NCBI GenBank assembly: GCA_047633175.1
Contig: JBLIEQ010000017.1
Coordinates: 1 to 64,000, forward strand
Source: Motiliproteus sp047633175
GTDB taxonomy: Bacteria > Pseudomonadota > Gammaproteobacteria > Pseudomonadales > Balneatricaceae
Reading direction: 5' to 3'
DNA length: 64,000 nucleotides
Positions 35,766-44,828 of this stretch are shown piece by piece. Numbering within the stretch: position 1 is the stretch's first letter; every line of letters begins with the position of its first letter. The notes below the pieces were generated by a model. It did no database searches and was not told where the DNA came from. It saw only the letters and a program-made list of their open reading frames with translations. Position numbers and translations under genes: made by a program.

Positions 35766-36953
35766 TACAACAGAATCTCTCCGCTGCCGGTAATACAGCC
35801 TGAGGGCCAGGGCTGCAGTGATCAGCAGCACCAGCAACGAGCCCAGCACCACCCCCGGCCAGCGTGCCGCCTGCCAGAACGGATCCAGATAGAAGCCTCC
35901 CGCGCTGGCGCCCAGATAATAAAACAGCAGATACAGAGATGAGGCGCTGGCCCGTGCCTGCCCGGCATGGTGGTTAACCCAGGCGCTGCAGACCGAGTGG
36001 CAGATAAAGAAGCCAAGGCTGTTGATCAGCAAACCGCCGATGATAGCGTTCAGGCTCAGGTTCAGGGTGACCAGCGTGCCCAGCATCAGCATGACGATGC
36101 CGCCCAACATACAGAGTGGTGGCCCGAAGCGCAGGCTGAGCTTGCCGGATATCGCCGCGCTCAGGGTGCCGCTCAGATAGGTCAGAAATAGCAGCCCTAG
36201 CAAGGTCGGCGGCAGATAGAAGGGGCTGTCGCTGAGCACATAGGTGATATAGCTGTACTGGTTGGAGAAGATAAAGAAGTTGAGCCCGCCGATCAGATAG
36301 GCGCCCAGCAGCCGTGGATTTTTGAGGTGGCCGCCCAGATCGCTGATCATGGTGCGCAACCGCAGCGGTCGGGGCTGAAACTGCCTAGAGGCGGGCAGCA
36401 GCCAGGCAAAGATCAGCACCCCCAGGATGCTCAGGCCGCCCACCAGATAGAATGCCGAGTGCCAGCCCGCCAGATCGGTCATGCCGCCGCCGAGCAACCG
36501 TCCACTGATGCCGCCCAGGCTATTGGCACTGATATAGAGCCCGACCGCCAGCAGCAGCGCGGGGCGTTCAAACTCATCCCCCATATAGGCGATCGCGATA
36601 GCCGGCACCCCGCCCAATAGAAACCCCTGCAGCATCCGCAAGACCAGGAACCCGGCATAGTTATCCACCAGCGGCACCAGCAGGGTCAGGAGACTGGCGC
36701 CGGCCAACGTTAGCAGCATAATCCGACGTCGTCCCAGCGAATCTGAAAGCGGCCCATAGACCAGCAGTGATATCCCCAGGGTCAGCATCGCTAAAGAGAG
36801 CGACCAAGTCGCCTGCAGGGCGCTGAGTTCAAAGAGCTCGCGCAGCAGTGGAAACAGCGGCTGGGTGATATACAGATTGGCAAACACGATAAACGAACCT
36901 AGACAGAGTGCCAGGGTGGCGCGGTAGAAAGCTGGGGTGCCGGCTTGAATCAT
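35748..36953 (-). CDS. Major facilitator superfamily transporter (YnfM/arabinose-efflux-like)
   Basis: A 12-helix MFS permease of ~401 residues. The motif between helices 2 and 3 is YGPLSDSLGRRRIM, a typical DHA1 signature, followed by LRMLQGFLLGGVPAIAIAYM. I chose Met at 36953 (MIQAGTPAFYRATLAL); the longer frame would add 16 residues and reach into the LysR gene's leader. The substrate is unknown; relatives export drugs or metabolites. It is divergently arranged with a LysR regulator that probably controls it. Confidence 0.85.
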   Translation of the reverse strand: MIQAGTPAFYRATLALCLGSFIVFANLYITQPLFPLLRELFELSALQATWSLSLAMLTLGISLLVYGPLSDSLGRRRIMLLTLAGASLLTLLVPLVDNYAGFLVLRMLQGFLLGGVPAIAIAYMGDEFERPALLLAVGLYISANSLGGISGRLLGGGMTDLAGWHSAFYLVGGLSILGVLIFAWLLPASRQFQPRPLRLRTMISDLGGHLKNPRLLGAYLIGGLNFFIFSNQYSYITYVLSDSPFYLPPTLLGLLFLTYLSGTLSAAISGKLSLRFGPPLCMLGGIVMLMLGTLVTLNLSLNAIIGGLLINSLGFFICHSVCSAWVNHHAGQARASASSLYLLFYYLGASAGGFYLDPFWQAARWPGVVLGSLLVLLITAALALRLYYRQRRDSVVGQVLT

Positions 36954-37074
36954 AGTGAGGGTCTTGTCTGTGGCGTCTAGAAGGCACTCTAGCAGTGGCA
37001 ATCGGATATCAAAAATATATAATAGTTATCAGACTTATATCAAAACAAGATCGGTTTTTGGGAGGGCGTGTCTA

Positions 37075-37953
37075 TTGGATAGTCGAAAACTACGCATTTT
37101 CTATGCGGTAGCGCAGCAGGGTAGTTTTACCCGCGCTGCCGAATCTCTGCAGATGGCGCAATCTGCGGTCAGCATCGCGATAAAAAAGTTAGAGCAGGAG
37201 TTGGATCTGTTGCTGTTTCAGCGTCAGGACCGGCAGATCAGCCTCACGTCCGAAGGGCGGGTGCTGCTGGGCCATGCCGAGAAGGTACTGGCGACCCTGG
37301 ATCAGGCGCAGCTGGAGATGGATGAACTCCGGGGGCTGCGTAAGGGCGAGGTGCGGATCGGCATCCCCAGCATGCTTGGCAGCTACTATTTCCCCGAGCT
37401 GCTGATGGCGTTTAAACAGCGTTATCCAGCACTTAAACTGCGGGTCGAGGAGGCAGGAACGCGCGATATCCAGCGCATGCTCGATACCGGTGAGCTGGAC
37501 CTGGGCATTATCGTGCGGGATCAGCTTCCCGAGCAGCTGGAGGCCGAGCTGTTCCTGCGTGAGGAAATGGTGGTTTGCGTTCCCCCCGATCATCACTTCG
37601 TCGAGCAGTCGCAGATCACCTTCGATCAGTTTTTTGCCGAACCCCTAGTATTGTTTAAGCCGGGTTATTTCCATCGCGAGTATATAGACCGGCTTGCACA
37701 ACGCAGCGGTAACGCGCTGCAGATCGAGTTTGAGACCAACCTGATCCCCCTGATTCGCTCGATCGTACACAAGGGTTTCGGTATCACCACGTTTCTAAAG
37801 ATGGTGGTCGAGGACGACAGGAGGCTGGTAGCGCGCTCCTTCGCCGAACCTGTATGGCTGGATCTCTGTATCGCCTGGAAGCGCGGGGGTTATCTGACAC
37901 ATGCCGATCGGCAGTTTGTAAAATTCCTGTTGAGTCATGCTCGGCCTCAGTGA
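37075..37953 (+). CDS. LysR family transcriptional regulator
   Basis: The 292-residue regulator has an N-terminal winged helix-turn-helix (LRIFYAVAQQGSFTRAAESLQMAQSAVSIAIKKLEQEL, cited by its ends LRIFYAVAQQGSF and SIAIKKLEQEL). A periplasmic-binding-protein-like effector domain follows (~90-290). The TTG start at 37075 behind GGAGGG is preferred: the open frame extends 40 codons upstream, but those residues do not resemble the family and overlap the MFS gene's start region. Divergence from the MFS gene suggests that it regulates it. The effector is unknown. Confidence 0.88.
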   Translation: MDSRKLRIFYAVAQQGSFTRAAESLQMAQSAVSIAIKKLEQELDLLLFQRQDRQISLTSEGRVLLGHAEKVLATLDQAQLEMDELRGLRKGEVRIGIPSMLGSYYFPELLMAFKQRYPALKLRVEEAGTRDIQRMLDTGELDLGIIVRDQLPEQLEAELFLREEMVVCVPPDHHFVEQSQITFDQFFAEPLVLFKPGYFHREYIDRLAQRSGNALQIEFETNLIPLIRSIVHKGFGITTFLKMVVEDDRRLVARSFAEPVWLDLCIAWKRGGYLTHADRQFVKFLLSHARPQ

Positions 37954-38088
37954 ATGAAAAAAATTCAGGTTAACGTGGATATATTTCAGCCCTATTCATA
38001 AGGTGCAGCGCAGAAGCGCGCCAGCTTTATGCTATGATTGCCGCCCGTTTGGGTTGATACCACAGATCAGACCGAGGTCGTTGTCTCC

Positions 38089-39321
38089 ATGAACAAGAGC
38101 AAGTCACTGCTTAAAAACAAAATCAAGTTCCTGCTATTGGAAGGGGTGCACCCCTCAGCCGTCGATACCCTCAAGGCATCCGGCTACACCAATATCGACT
38201 ATCTCGAGAAGGCGCTGCCCGAAGAGGAGTTGATCGAGCGGATCAAGGGTGCGCATTTTGTCGGTGTTCGCTCCGCGACCAAACTCAATGCCCGCGTCCT
38301 CAATGCAGCAGACAAGTTGCTGGCGGTCGGTTGCTTCTGTATCGGTACCAACCAGGTCGATCTGCAGGCCGCGATAGAACTCGGCATTACCGTCTTTAAT
38401 GCCCCCTTCTCCAATACCCGCAGTGTGGCCGAACTGGTGCTGGCCGAGGCGATTATCCTGATGCGCGGCGTGGCCGAGAAAAATGCCAAGGCGCATCGCG
38501 GGATCTGGAGCAAGTCGGCGGCTAACTCTTATGAGGTCCGCGGCAAGAAACTGGGCATCATCGGTTACGGCAGCATAGGATCGCAGCTCAGTGTGATGGC
38601 CGAATCCCTGGGGATGGAGGTCTGCTTCTACGATGTGATCACCAAGCTGCCTCTGGGGAACGCCCGCCAGGTAGGTTCGATGCTCGATCTACTCGAGCAC
38701 AGCGATATTGTCACCCTGCATGTGCCTGAGAACGCCACCACCAAGAATATGATTGGTGAAGAGCAGCTGGCGCAGATGAAGCAAGGCAGCATCCTGATCA
38801 ACGCCTCAAGAGGCACGGTCATCGATATAGAGGCACTCAGCGACAGCCTGCGTTCGGGCAAACTCCTGGGTGCGGCTATCGATGTGTTCCCGGTCGAACC
38901 CAAGTCCAACAGCGACGAGTTTATCTCGCCGTTGCGTGAGTTCGATAATGTGATCCTGACCCCGCATGTGGGTGGCAGCACCCTGGAAGCGCAGGAGAAT
39001 ATCGGTTATGAGGTGGCTGAGAAGCTGGTTAAGTATTCTGATAACGGTTCGACCATCACCTCGGTCAATTTCCCGGAAGTGTCGCTACCCGCGCACCCCG
39101 ACAAGCATCGTCTGCTGCATATCCATGAAAATATCCCAGGCGTCCTGACCGCGATCAACCATGTGTTCTCCGATAACCAGATCAACGTCAGTGGTCAGTA
39201 CCTGCAGACCAACAACAAGGTCGGTTACGTGGTGATGGATATCGATGCCGAGCACAGCCCGCTGGCGGTCAAACAGCTCAAACAGGTTCCAGGCACGATC
39301 CGCTGCCGGGTACTGTTTTAA
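38089..39321 (+). CDS. serA: D-3-phosphoglycerate dehydrogenase
   Basis: First step of serine synthesis. The ATG at 38089 gives 410 residues, the length of the E. coli enzyme. It has the NAD-binding loop GIIGYGSIGSQLSVMAE, the catalytic Arg and Glu in NASRGTVID and DVFPVEPKS, and His in LTPHVGGSTLEAQENIG. The C-terminal ACT domain (LLHIHENIPGVLTAINHVF) should give feedback inhibition by serine. A clear terminator follows. Confidence 0.97.
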   Translation: MNKSKSLLKNKIKFLLLEGVHPSAVDTLKASGYTNIDYLEKALPEEELIERIKGAHFVGVRSATKLNARVLNAADKLLAVGCFCIGTNQVDLQAAIELGITVFNAPFSNTRSVAELVLAEAIILMRGVAEKNAKAHRGIWSKSAANSYEVRGKKLGIIGYGSIGSQLSVMAESLGMEVCFYDVITKLPLGNARQVGSMLDLLEHSDIVTLHVPENATTKNMIGEEQLAQMKQGSILINASRGTVIDIEALSDSLRSGKLLGAAIDVFPVEPKSNSDEFISPLREFDNVILTPHVGGSTLEAQENIGYEVAEKLVKYSDNGSTITSVNFPEVSLPAHPDKHRLLHIHENIPGVLTAINHVFSDNQINVSGQYLQTNNKVGYVVMDIDAEHSPLAVKQLKQVPGTIRCRVLF

Positions 39322-39344
39322 CACAGAGACTCTTTGCTAGATTT

Positions 39345-39374
39345 AAAACCGGTGCCTGTGCGCCGGTTTTTTTT
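39345..39374 (+). terminator. Rho-independent terminator after serA
   Basis: Ten-base stem AAAACCGGTG/CGCCGGTTTT (one G-U pair), loop CCTGTG, then a run of T. It lies 24 bp downstream of the serA stop. Confidence 0.92.
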
Positions 39375-39471
39375 GGTGTTTTTTTGTGGATTAGCAGCGT
39401 CCGTCCCCTACGGACTTGCTGCACTTCCCACGTCCCTGTGGGTCGGGCTGAAGCCAACCCACAGCAGCCTC

Positions 39472-39939
39472 CTAATAGATCCCCGCTTCCAGACCTGCCG
39501 CCAGGGTCATACCCAACTCTTCACTGCAGGCGATAAAGTCTTCCTCAAAGGGGCCGCGCATCATCAGCGGTGCCTGTACCGCCTTCCAGCGCAGACCGGT
39601 CACAATTTTCTCGACGCTGTTTTTGGCGCCCTGACCGTCGTTGCCCGCGCGGATATACAGGGCGTAGGGCAGCCCCTGTTTCAGTTCCAGGCAGGGATAG
39701 TAGATGCGTTCGAAGAAGTCTTTCAGCGCACCGCTCATATAGGCGAAGTTTTCGGTAGTGCCCAGAATGATCGCATCGGCGGAAAGCACATCGGCAGCAT
39801 CGGCCTCCAGCGGCGCCTTACAGACCACCTCGATATCGATATCGGGGTGGTTAGCACCCGCCAGAACGGCATCGCGCAGCCGCCGAGTATTGTCGGAAGG
39901 GGCGTTAGCGATAATCAGGAGTCTCTTTTTTTCAGTCAT
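39472..39939 (-). CDS. Flavodoxin/NAD(P)H-dependent FMN reductase-like protein
   Basis: The 155-residue flavodoxin-fold protein starts RLLIIANAPSDNTRRLRDAV (phosphate-binding loop). It has DAIILGTTENFAYMSGALKDFF, a typical FMN-binding loop of the flavodoxin-like family, and YIRAGNDGQGAKNSVEKI. Electron donor and acceptor are unknown. Ribosome-binding site AAAGGAG precedes ATG on the minus strand. Co-directional with, and downstream of, the alpha/beta hydrolase gene. Confidence 0.85.
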   Translation of the reverse strand: MTEKKRLLIIANAPSDNTRRLRDAVLAGANHPDIDIEVVCKAPLEADAADVLSADAIILGTTENFAYMSGALKDFFERIYYPCLELKQGLPYALYIRAGNDGQGAKNSVEKIVTGLRWKAVQAPLMMRGPFEEDFIACSEELGMTLAAGLEAGIY

Positions 39940-39959
39940 AAGTCTGTCTCCTTTAGTGA

Positions 39960-40005
39960 GGGGTCAGGCCATACATTTGACATGTCAAATGTAAGGCCTG
40001 ACCCC
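39960..40005. repeat. Family C repeat as a long palindrome supplying a stop codon
   Basis: GGGGTCAGGCCATACATTTG and its near-perfect reverse complement meet at a central GACATGTC, giving a ~45-bp hairpin. The copy on the hydrolase side encodes the hydrolase's last residues (GVRPYI) and its TGA stop at 39985-39987. Confidence 0.9.
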
Positions 40006-40953
40006 CGCCCTATTGGCAAAACCCTGGAGATCCAGCCAGTCGAGATATTGCTGTCGAGTTTCGGCGGTTTCGTTGGCCAGTTGGTGGCGGGCGTTGGGAA
40101 GCAGCAAGTGCTGGAGTCGGGGGAATTTTTGTCGCAGCAGGGGCAGATTGTAGCTCCAGTCGACGGTGTTATCCTGCTGGCCCTGAATGAGTAGCGGTTG
40201 GTAGGCGTTTGTCGGGGGAAGCTGTTCAAAGGTGCGGATCCAGCGCTGCATGGCGCCGATCCAGGCGGTGCTGATAAGGGGGGATTGCAGGGGGTCGCGG
40301 CGCAGGAAGGCATTAAAGGCCGGATCCTGGCTGTTGGCTGAAAAATCGCGGGTTACCGCAGTTTTCCAAGGACTTAGCAGCGCATGAGCTAGGCGCACCC
40401 AGCGCCAGCGGGCAGGGCGAACGAGCGGCGCCAGCAGCACGATCCGGCCATCGATCTCGGGGGACTGAGCCGGGGTTGTTAACAGGAACTGGTTAATGAT
40501 GGCGCCGCCGGTGCTCTGGCCCAACAGGTGCAGGGGACGGCAGAGTCTCCACTCGGGGAGCTTACCCAGCAGGGTCTGGAAGACGGCCTGATAATGCTCA
40601 AAGCTATCGATTGAGGCACGGGTTCCGGATGAGAGTCCATGGCCGGGCAGATCGAAGCAGAGGATGTTCAGGCCACGCTCCAGGCCATAGCGGATTAGGT
40701 GCCGGTAGAGGCCGTGATGATCCAGATAGCCATGCACGATCACCAGAGTGCCGGTGGGTCGCTGAGGGCGGAACAGATGTACCGCGATCTGCTGACCCTC
40801 GATCCCGACCTGTCCCAGATGCTGGGAGGCAGCCAGGCTGCCAAACTCCAGCTGGTAGAGACGGCAGAAGTCCGCATAGCCAGCAAAGGCGCTGTTCTGG
40901 TCGCAGTTAAGCGGCGGCAGTGAGGCGATCAGTGAGCAGGGGGTGAAAGGCAT
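39985..40953 (-). CDS. Alpha/beta hydrolase (serine aminopeptidase/monoacylglycerol lipase-like)
   Basis: The 322-residue hydrolase has the oxyanion-side HGYLDHHGLYRHLI, the nucleophile elbow GQSTGG and a C-terminal QGQQDNTVDW Asp region and NARHQLANE His. This is the Hydrolase_4 (serine aminopeptidase S33-like) pattern of lysophospholipases. Start at 40953 (MPFTPCSL); the longer open frame upstream is made of repeat sequence. The C-terminal six residues and the stop come from an inserted family C repeat, so the original end may have been longer. Confidence 0.88.
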   Translation of the reverse strand: MPFTPCSLIASLPPLNCDQNSAFAGYADFCRLYQLEFGSLAASQHLGQVGIEGQQIAVHLFRPQRPTGTLVIVHGYLDHHGLYRHLIRYGLERGLNILCFDLPGHGLSSGTRASIDSFEHYQAVFQTLLGKLPEWRLCRPLHLLGQSTGGAIINQFLLTTPAQSPEIDGRIVLLAPLVRPARWRWVRLAHALLSPWKTAVTRDFSANSQDPAFNAFLRRDPLQSPLISTAWIGAMQRWIRTFEQLPPTNAYQPLLIQGQQDNTVDWSYNLPLLRQKFPRLQHLLLPNARHQLANETAETRQQYLDWLDLQGFANRAGVRPYI

Positions 40954-40969
40954 GTAGATGCTCCATTGG

Positions 40970-41300
40970 CCATTGTCAGGCTGAAGCCGACCCACAGAGA
41001 TGTGGGAAGTGCAGCAAATCCGTAGGGAACGGACGCTGCCTAACCTACAAAAGAAACACCCTGTAGGTCGGCGTTTTGTGGGTAGAAAGTAGTCCGACAA
41101 GGCTAGCAGAGTGCTGCCATCTAGCAGGGAGCGACAAATGTAGCAATGAGCGGCCATCGTCGGACTAAAGTCCGACCTACGAGTCCGACCTACGAGTCCG
41201 ACCTACGAGTCCGACCTACGAGTCCGACCTGCGAGTCCGACCTGCGAGTCAGACCTGCGAGTCAGACCTACGAGTCAGACCTACGAGTCCGACCCACAAA
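40970..41300. repeat. Repeat block with 12-bp minisatellite upstream of the hydrolase and beyond fba
   Basis: This gap of 357 bp holds no gene. It has degenerate family A palindromes (~41050-41100). An intact GTCGGACTAAAGTCCGAC at ~41159 continues into about ten 12-bp TCCGACCTACGAG-type units up to ~41290, some reading TCAGACCTGCGAG. Same architecture as the block at 13167-13313. Confidence 0.85.
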
Positions 41301-41310
41301 AGATCCTAAC

Positions 41311-42375
41311 CTACCTAACCTTCGGATCCAGGGCGCCGGACTGGTAACGCTCGGACATCGTTTCCAACGACAGGGCGCGGATCTTGCTGGCCTGGCCTGC
41401 GGCATTGAACGACTGGTAGCGGGCGCTGGCGATGTCGCGCATCGCGGCGATGGTCACGGTCAGGAATTTACGCGGATCGAACTCGGCCGGGTTCTCGGCC
41501 AGGAAGCGGCGTACCGCACCGGTCGAGGCCAGACGCAGGTCGGTATCTATATTGATCTTGCGTACGCCATGCTTGATCCCCTCGACGATCTGCTCGACCG
41601 GCACGCCGTAGGTTTCGGGCATCTCGCCGCCGTACTGGTTGATGATTGCCAGCCACTCCTGAGGTACCGAAGAGGAGCCGTGCATCACCAGGTGAGTGTC
41701 GGGCAGGCGCTGGTGGATCTTCTTGATGGTATCAATCGAGAGCACATCGCCGGTAGGTGGCCGGGTAAACTTGTAGGCACCGTGGCTGGTACCGCAGGCG
41801 ATCGCCAGCGCATCACAGCCGGTCCGGGTGACAAAGTCGGCCGCTTCATCGGGATCGGTCAGCATCTGCTCGTGGGAGAGAGTGCCCACGGCACCCACGC
41901 CATCTTCTTCGCCGGCCTGGCCGGTCTCCAGCGAGCCCAGGCAACCCAGTTCACCCTCGACCGAGACGCCGCAGGCATGTGCCATCTCGACGGTGCGGCG
42001 GGTGACCTCGACATTGTATTCGTAGTCGCTGGGGGTCTTGCCGTCCGCCAGCAGTGAACCGTCCATCATCACCGAGGAGAAGCCCAGCTGGATGGAGCGC
42101 TGGCAGATCGCAGGCGAGGTGCCGTGATCCTGATGCATACAGACCGGGATATGGGGAAACTCTTCGATCGCCGCCAGGATCATATGCTTGAGGAAGTTGG
42201 AACCGGCATATTTACGTGCGCCCGCGGAGGCCTGCACGATCACCGGACTGTCGGTCTTATCGGCCGCTTCCATGATGGCGCGCATCTGCTCCAGGTTGTT
42301 AACGTTAAACGCCGGAATGCCGTAGCTGTTTTCTGCTGCGTGGTCGAGCAGCTGTCGCAAACTGATCAAAGCCAT
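41311..42375 (-). CDS. fba: Class II fructose-1,6-bisphosphate aldolase
   Basis: Zinc-dependent aldolase cleaving or forming fructose-1,6-bisphosphate. The 354-residue length matches the Pseudomonas-type enzyme. It has ISLRQLLDHAAENSYGIPAFN, VCMHQDHGTSPA with zinc and catalytic residues, EGELGCLGSLE, GTSHGAYK and LVMHGSSSVPQEW. It is downstream of pgk with a palindromic hairpin between them. Confidence 0.97.
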   Translation of the reverse strand: MALISLRQLLDHAAENSYGIPAFNVNNLEQMRAIMEAADKTDSPVIVQASAGARKYAGSNFLKHMILAAIEEFPHIPVCMHQDHGTSPAICQRSIQLGFSSVMMDGSLLADGKTPSDYEYNVEVTRRTVEMAHACGVSVEGELGCLGSLETGQAGEEDGVGAVGTLSHEQMLTDPDEAADFVTRTGCDALAIACGTSHGAYKFTRPPTGDVLSIDTIKKIHQRLPDTHLVMHGSSSVPQEWLAIINQYGGEMPETYGVPVEQIVEGIKHGVRKINIDTDLRLASTGAVRRFLAENPAEFDPRKFLTVTIAAMRDIASARYQSFNAAGQASKIRALSLETMSERYQSGALDPKVR

Positions 42376-42400
42376 AAGTGCCTCTCTTGATTAATTCAGT

Positions 42401-42426
42401 GCAGGGATCGAGGTGTCGATCCCTGC
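42401..42426. promoter_or_regulatory. Perfect hairpin in the pgk-fba intergenic region
   Basis: Eleven-base arms GCAGGGATCGA/TCGATCCCTGC with a 4-base loop, 26 bp upstream of fba. No T-tract follows on either strand, so it is more likely an mRNA processing/stability hairpin or a protein-binding site than a terminator. Confidence 0.6.
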
Positions 42427-42501
42427 AGCTTAGTCGGTTGTTCTTGATTCTATTTAGGTGGATAGAGTCAGGGGACAGAGTTAGATGGACCTGGACGCCG
42501 T

Positions 42502-43662
42502 TTAGCCGCGCGCCCGGGTCTCTAAAATTGCGACGGCGGGCAGAATTTTGCCCTCCACGAACTCCAGGAAGGCGCCGCCACCGGTAGAGATATAGGAGAT
42601 CTTATCGGTGATGCCGTATTTATCCACTGCCGCCAGGGTGTCGCCACCGCCGGCGATGGAGAAGCAGTCGCTGTTGGCGATCGCCAGTGACAGCGCCCTG
42701 GTGCCTTCGCCAAATTGATCGAATTCGAAGACACCCAGCGGGCCGTTCCAGATGACGGTACGCGCTTTGGACATCAGGGTCGCCAGGTTGATGGCGCTCT
42801 CTGGCCCTATATCGAGGATCATGTCGTCTTCGCCCACATCCTCGACCCGCTTGATGGTCGCCGTTGCCGCCTCAGAAAACTCGGTCGCCACCACCACATC
42901 GGTCGGCAGCGGGATTGAGGTCCTTGCCATCAGAGCCCTGGCCTGATCGAGCAGCTCGGGTTCAAACAGGGACTTGCCGACCGGAAAGCCCGCCGCTGCC
43001 AGGAAGGTGTTGGCAATGCCGCCGCCGACGATCAGCTGGTCGACCTTTTCCGTGAGTATCTCCAGGACCTCCAGTTTGGTCGATACCTTGGAGCCGCCGA
43101 CGATCGCAGCCACCGGACGTTCGGGTTTATCCAGCGCGCGTGCCAGGGCATCGAGTTCGTTCACCAGCAGCGGGCCGGCGCAGGCGATGGGCGCGAATCG
43201 GGCGACTCCATGGGTCGAGGCATGGGCGCGGTGGGCGGTGCCGAAGGCATCCATCACGAAGATGTCGCACAGGGCCGCCATCTTTCTGGCCAGGGTGTCG
43301 TCGTTGCTTTTTTCGCCGTAGTTAAAACGGACATTCTCCAGCAGTACCAGGTCGCTGTCGCTGTCGAAGCCGTCGATCCAGTCGCTGATCAGCGGCACCG
43401 GACGCCCCAGCAGCTCGCAGAGGTGGGCCGCGACCGGCGCCAGTGAGTAGCTGGGATCGGCGTCGCCTTCGGTAGGGCGGCCCAGATGCGACATCAGCAT
43501 CACCCGGGCGCCCTGGCTCAAGGCAAGTTCGATGCTGGGCAGTGCGGCGCGAATTCTTGCATCGCTGGAAACCTTGCCTTCCTTGACGGGGACGTTGAGG
43601 TCTTCACGGATCAGTACACGCTTGCCGTTAAGATCCTGCTCGGTCATTTTCAGTACAGTCAT
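42502..43662 (-). CDS. pgk: Phosphoglycerate kinase
   Basis: ATP-forming glycolytic enzyme of 386 residues. Motifs are KRVLIREDLNVPVKEGKV, LMSHLGRPTEG, VLLENVRFN, DAFGTAHRAHAST and the C-terminal ATP-binding VIWNGPLGVFEF with SIAGGGDTLAAVDKYG. Its start overlaps the epd stop by four bases (ATGA), indicating translational coupling in epd-pgk-fba. Confidence 0.97.
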   Translation of the reverse strand: MTVLKMTEQDLNGKRVLIREDLNVPVKEGKVSSDARIRAALPSIELALSQGARVMLMSHLGRPTEGDADPSYSLAPVAAHLCELLGRPVPLISDWIDGFDSDSDLVLLENVRFNYGEKSNDDTLARKMAALCDIFVMDAFGTAHRAHASTHGVARFAPIACAGPLLVNELDALARALDKPERPVAAIVGGSKVSTKLEVLEILTEKVDQLIVGGGIANTFLAAAGFPVGKSLFEPELLDQARALMARTSIPLPTDVVVATEFSEAATATIKRVEDVGEDDMILDIGPESAINLATLMSKARTVIWNGPLGVFEFDQFGEGTRALSLAIANSDCFSIAGGGDTLAAVDKYGITDKISYISTGGGAFLEFVEGKILPAVAILETRARG

Positions 43663-44828
43663 GAAATTATCCTGTCAGCATTAATTGTTGAGAATTCTGT
43701 GGTCTGTATGTCTGGTTGAGAGTCTGGTTGAGAGTGGGTCCGGCTTTGGCTTTGGCTTTGGCTTTTTGTCTGGTGTTGAGTGTGGAACTGCTCAGTATCC
43801 GGCTGGAGCCAGATCTGTGCGACATCCAGCATCCTGTTGGCGAATCCCCACTCATTATCGAACCAGCAGATCAGCTTGAGCAGGCGATCCCCACTGATTC
43901 GAGTCTGGGTGCCGTCGACGATCCCGGAACGCGGGTCAGTATTAAAATCCACCGACGCGTGTGGCTCATCAGTATAGCCGAGCAGCCCCTGCAGCGGCCC
44001 CTGGAGGGTCGCCCTCTCCAGCAGCTGGTTGACGGCCTTCGGGGTGGTCGGGGTGCTCAGTTGCAAGGAAAGATCCATCAAGGAGACGTTGGTGGTGGGC
44101 ACCCGCAGATGATTGCACTGGAAGCGTCCGGCCAGCTCCGGCAGCAGGCGATCGATACCCCGGGCCAGGCCGGTTTGTATCGGGATGATCGACTGGAGCG
44201 CGCTGCGGCTCAGGCGCAGATTGGTGCGGTGGTTGCTGTCGATCACCGGCTGGTCATTCATCGCCGAGTGGACGGTGGTGGTCAGCCCCTGTTCGATACC
44301 AAACTCTCGGTGTAGCAGATCCAGCACCGGTACCAGGCAGTTGGTGGTGCAGGAGGCGCTGGAGGCGATTCGGTGCTTGGGCTGCAGGTTCTGATGATTG
44401 AAACCAAAGACGATGGTCGCATCGATATCCGCGTCCGCCGGCTGTGAGAACAGCAACCGTTTCGCCCCGGCCTGCAGGTGTATCTCCGCCCGGCTGCGGT
44501 CAGAGAAGGAGCCGGAACACTCCAGCACCAGGTCGACCTCCAGTTTCGCCCAGGGCAGCAGCCTGGGGTCGGGCTGATTAAGCGCCAGGATTCGATCGCC
44601 ATCGATCAGCAGGTGGGTGTCGTCGTGCTCGACCGGCAGCGGGAAGCGGCCGTGGGTGGTGTCATAGCGAGTCAGGTAGGTCAGAGTTTCCAGGTCGGTC
44701 AGCTCATTGATAGCGACAACGCGAAAGGGTCGGCCATCCGGGCCTCGCTGGGCATTCGAATAGAGCGCCCGCAGCACGCACTGGCCAATCCGGCCATAAC
44801 CATTGATCGCGATATTAAAGGTCTTCAA
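43659..44828 (-). CDS. epd: Erythrose-4-phosphate dehydrogenase (GapA/B family) with low-complexity tail
   Basis: NAD-dependent dehydrogenase of the GAPDH family; the epd-pgk-fba order suggests erythrose-4-phosphate oxidation for PLP synthesis. It has the Rossmann loop INGYGRIGQCVLRAL, catalytic Cys in SASCTTNCLVP and His in the TTTVHSAMNDQPV stretch. At 389 residues it is ~40 longer than usual. The extra C-terminus is repetitive (SQSQSQSRTHSQPDSQPD), encoded by 6-bp and 12-bp repeats at ~43715-43770. An E4P versus G3P preference cannot be decided from sequence alone. Confidence 0.88.
   Translation of the reverse strand: MKTFNIAINGYGRIGQCVLRALYSNAQRGPDGRPFRVVAINELTDLETLTYLTRYDTTHGRFPLPVEHDDTHLLIDGDRILALNQPDPRLLPWAKLEVDLVLECSGSFSDRSRAEIHLQAGAKRLLFSQPADADIDATIVFGFNHQNLQPKHRIASSASCTTNCLVPVLDLLHREFGIEQGLTTTVHSAMNDQPVIDSNHRTNLRLSRSALQSIIPIQTGLARGIDRLLPELAGRFQCNHLRVPTTNVSLMDLSLQLSTPTTPKAVNQLLERATLQGPLQGLLGYTDEPHASVDFNTDPRSGIVDGTQTRISGDRLLKLICWFDNEWGFANRMLDVAQIWLQPDTEQFHTQHQTKSQSQSQSRTHSQPDSQPDIQTTEFSTINADRIIS
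43742..43765. repeat. Four GGCTTT hexamers inside the epd C-terminus
   Basis: Plus-strand GGCTTT x4, encoding the Ser-Gln repeat of the epd tail on the minus strand; next to it lies a duplicated GAGTCTGGTTGA unit. Hexamer changes keep the frame and would only alter tail length. Confidence 0.85.

Noticed and set aside
39334..40194. 286-codon plus-strand frame downstream of serA
   Set aside because: Runs antisense through the flavodoxin-like and hydrolase genes, both of which have clear motifs on the minus strand, and begins in the serA terminator.
41146..42057. 303-codon plus-strand frame over the minisatellite and fba
   Set aside because: First part is repeat, remainder is antisense to fba, which has full family motifs on the other strand.
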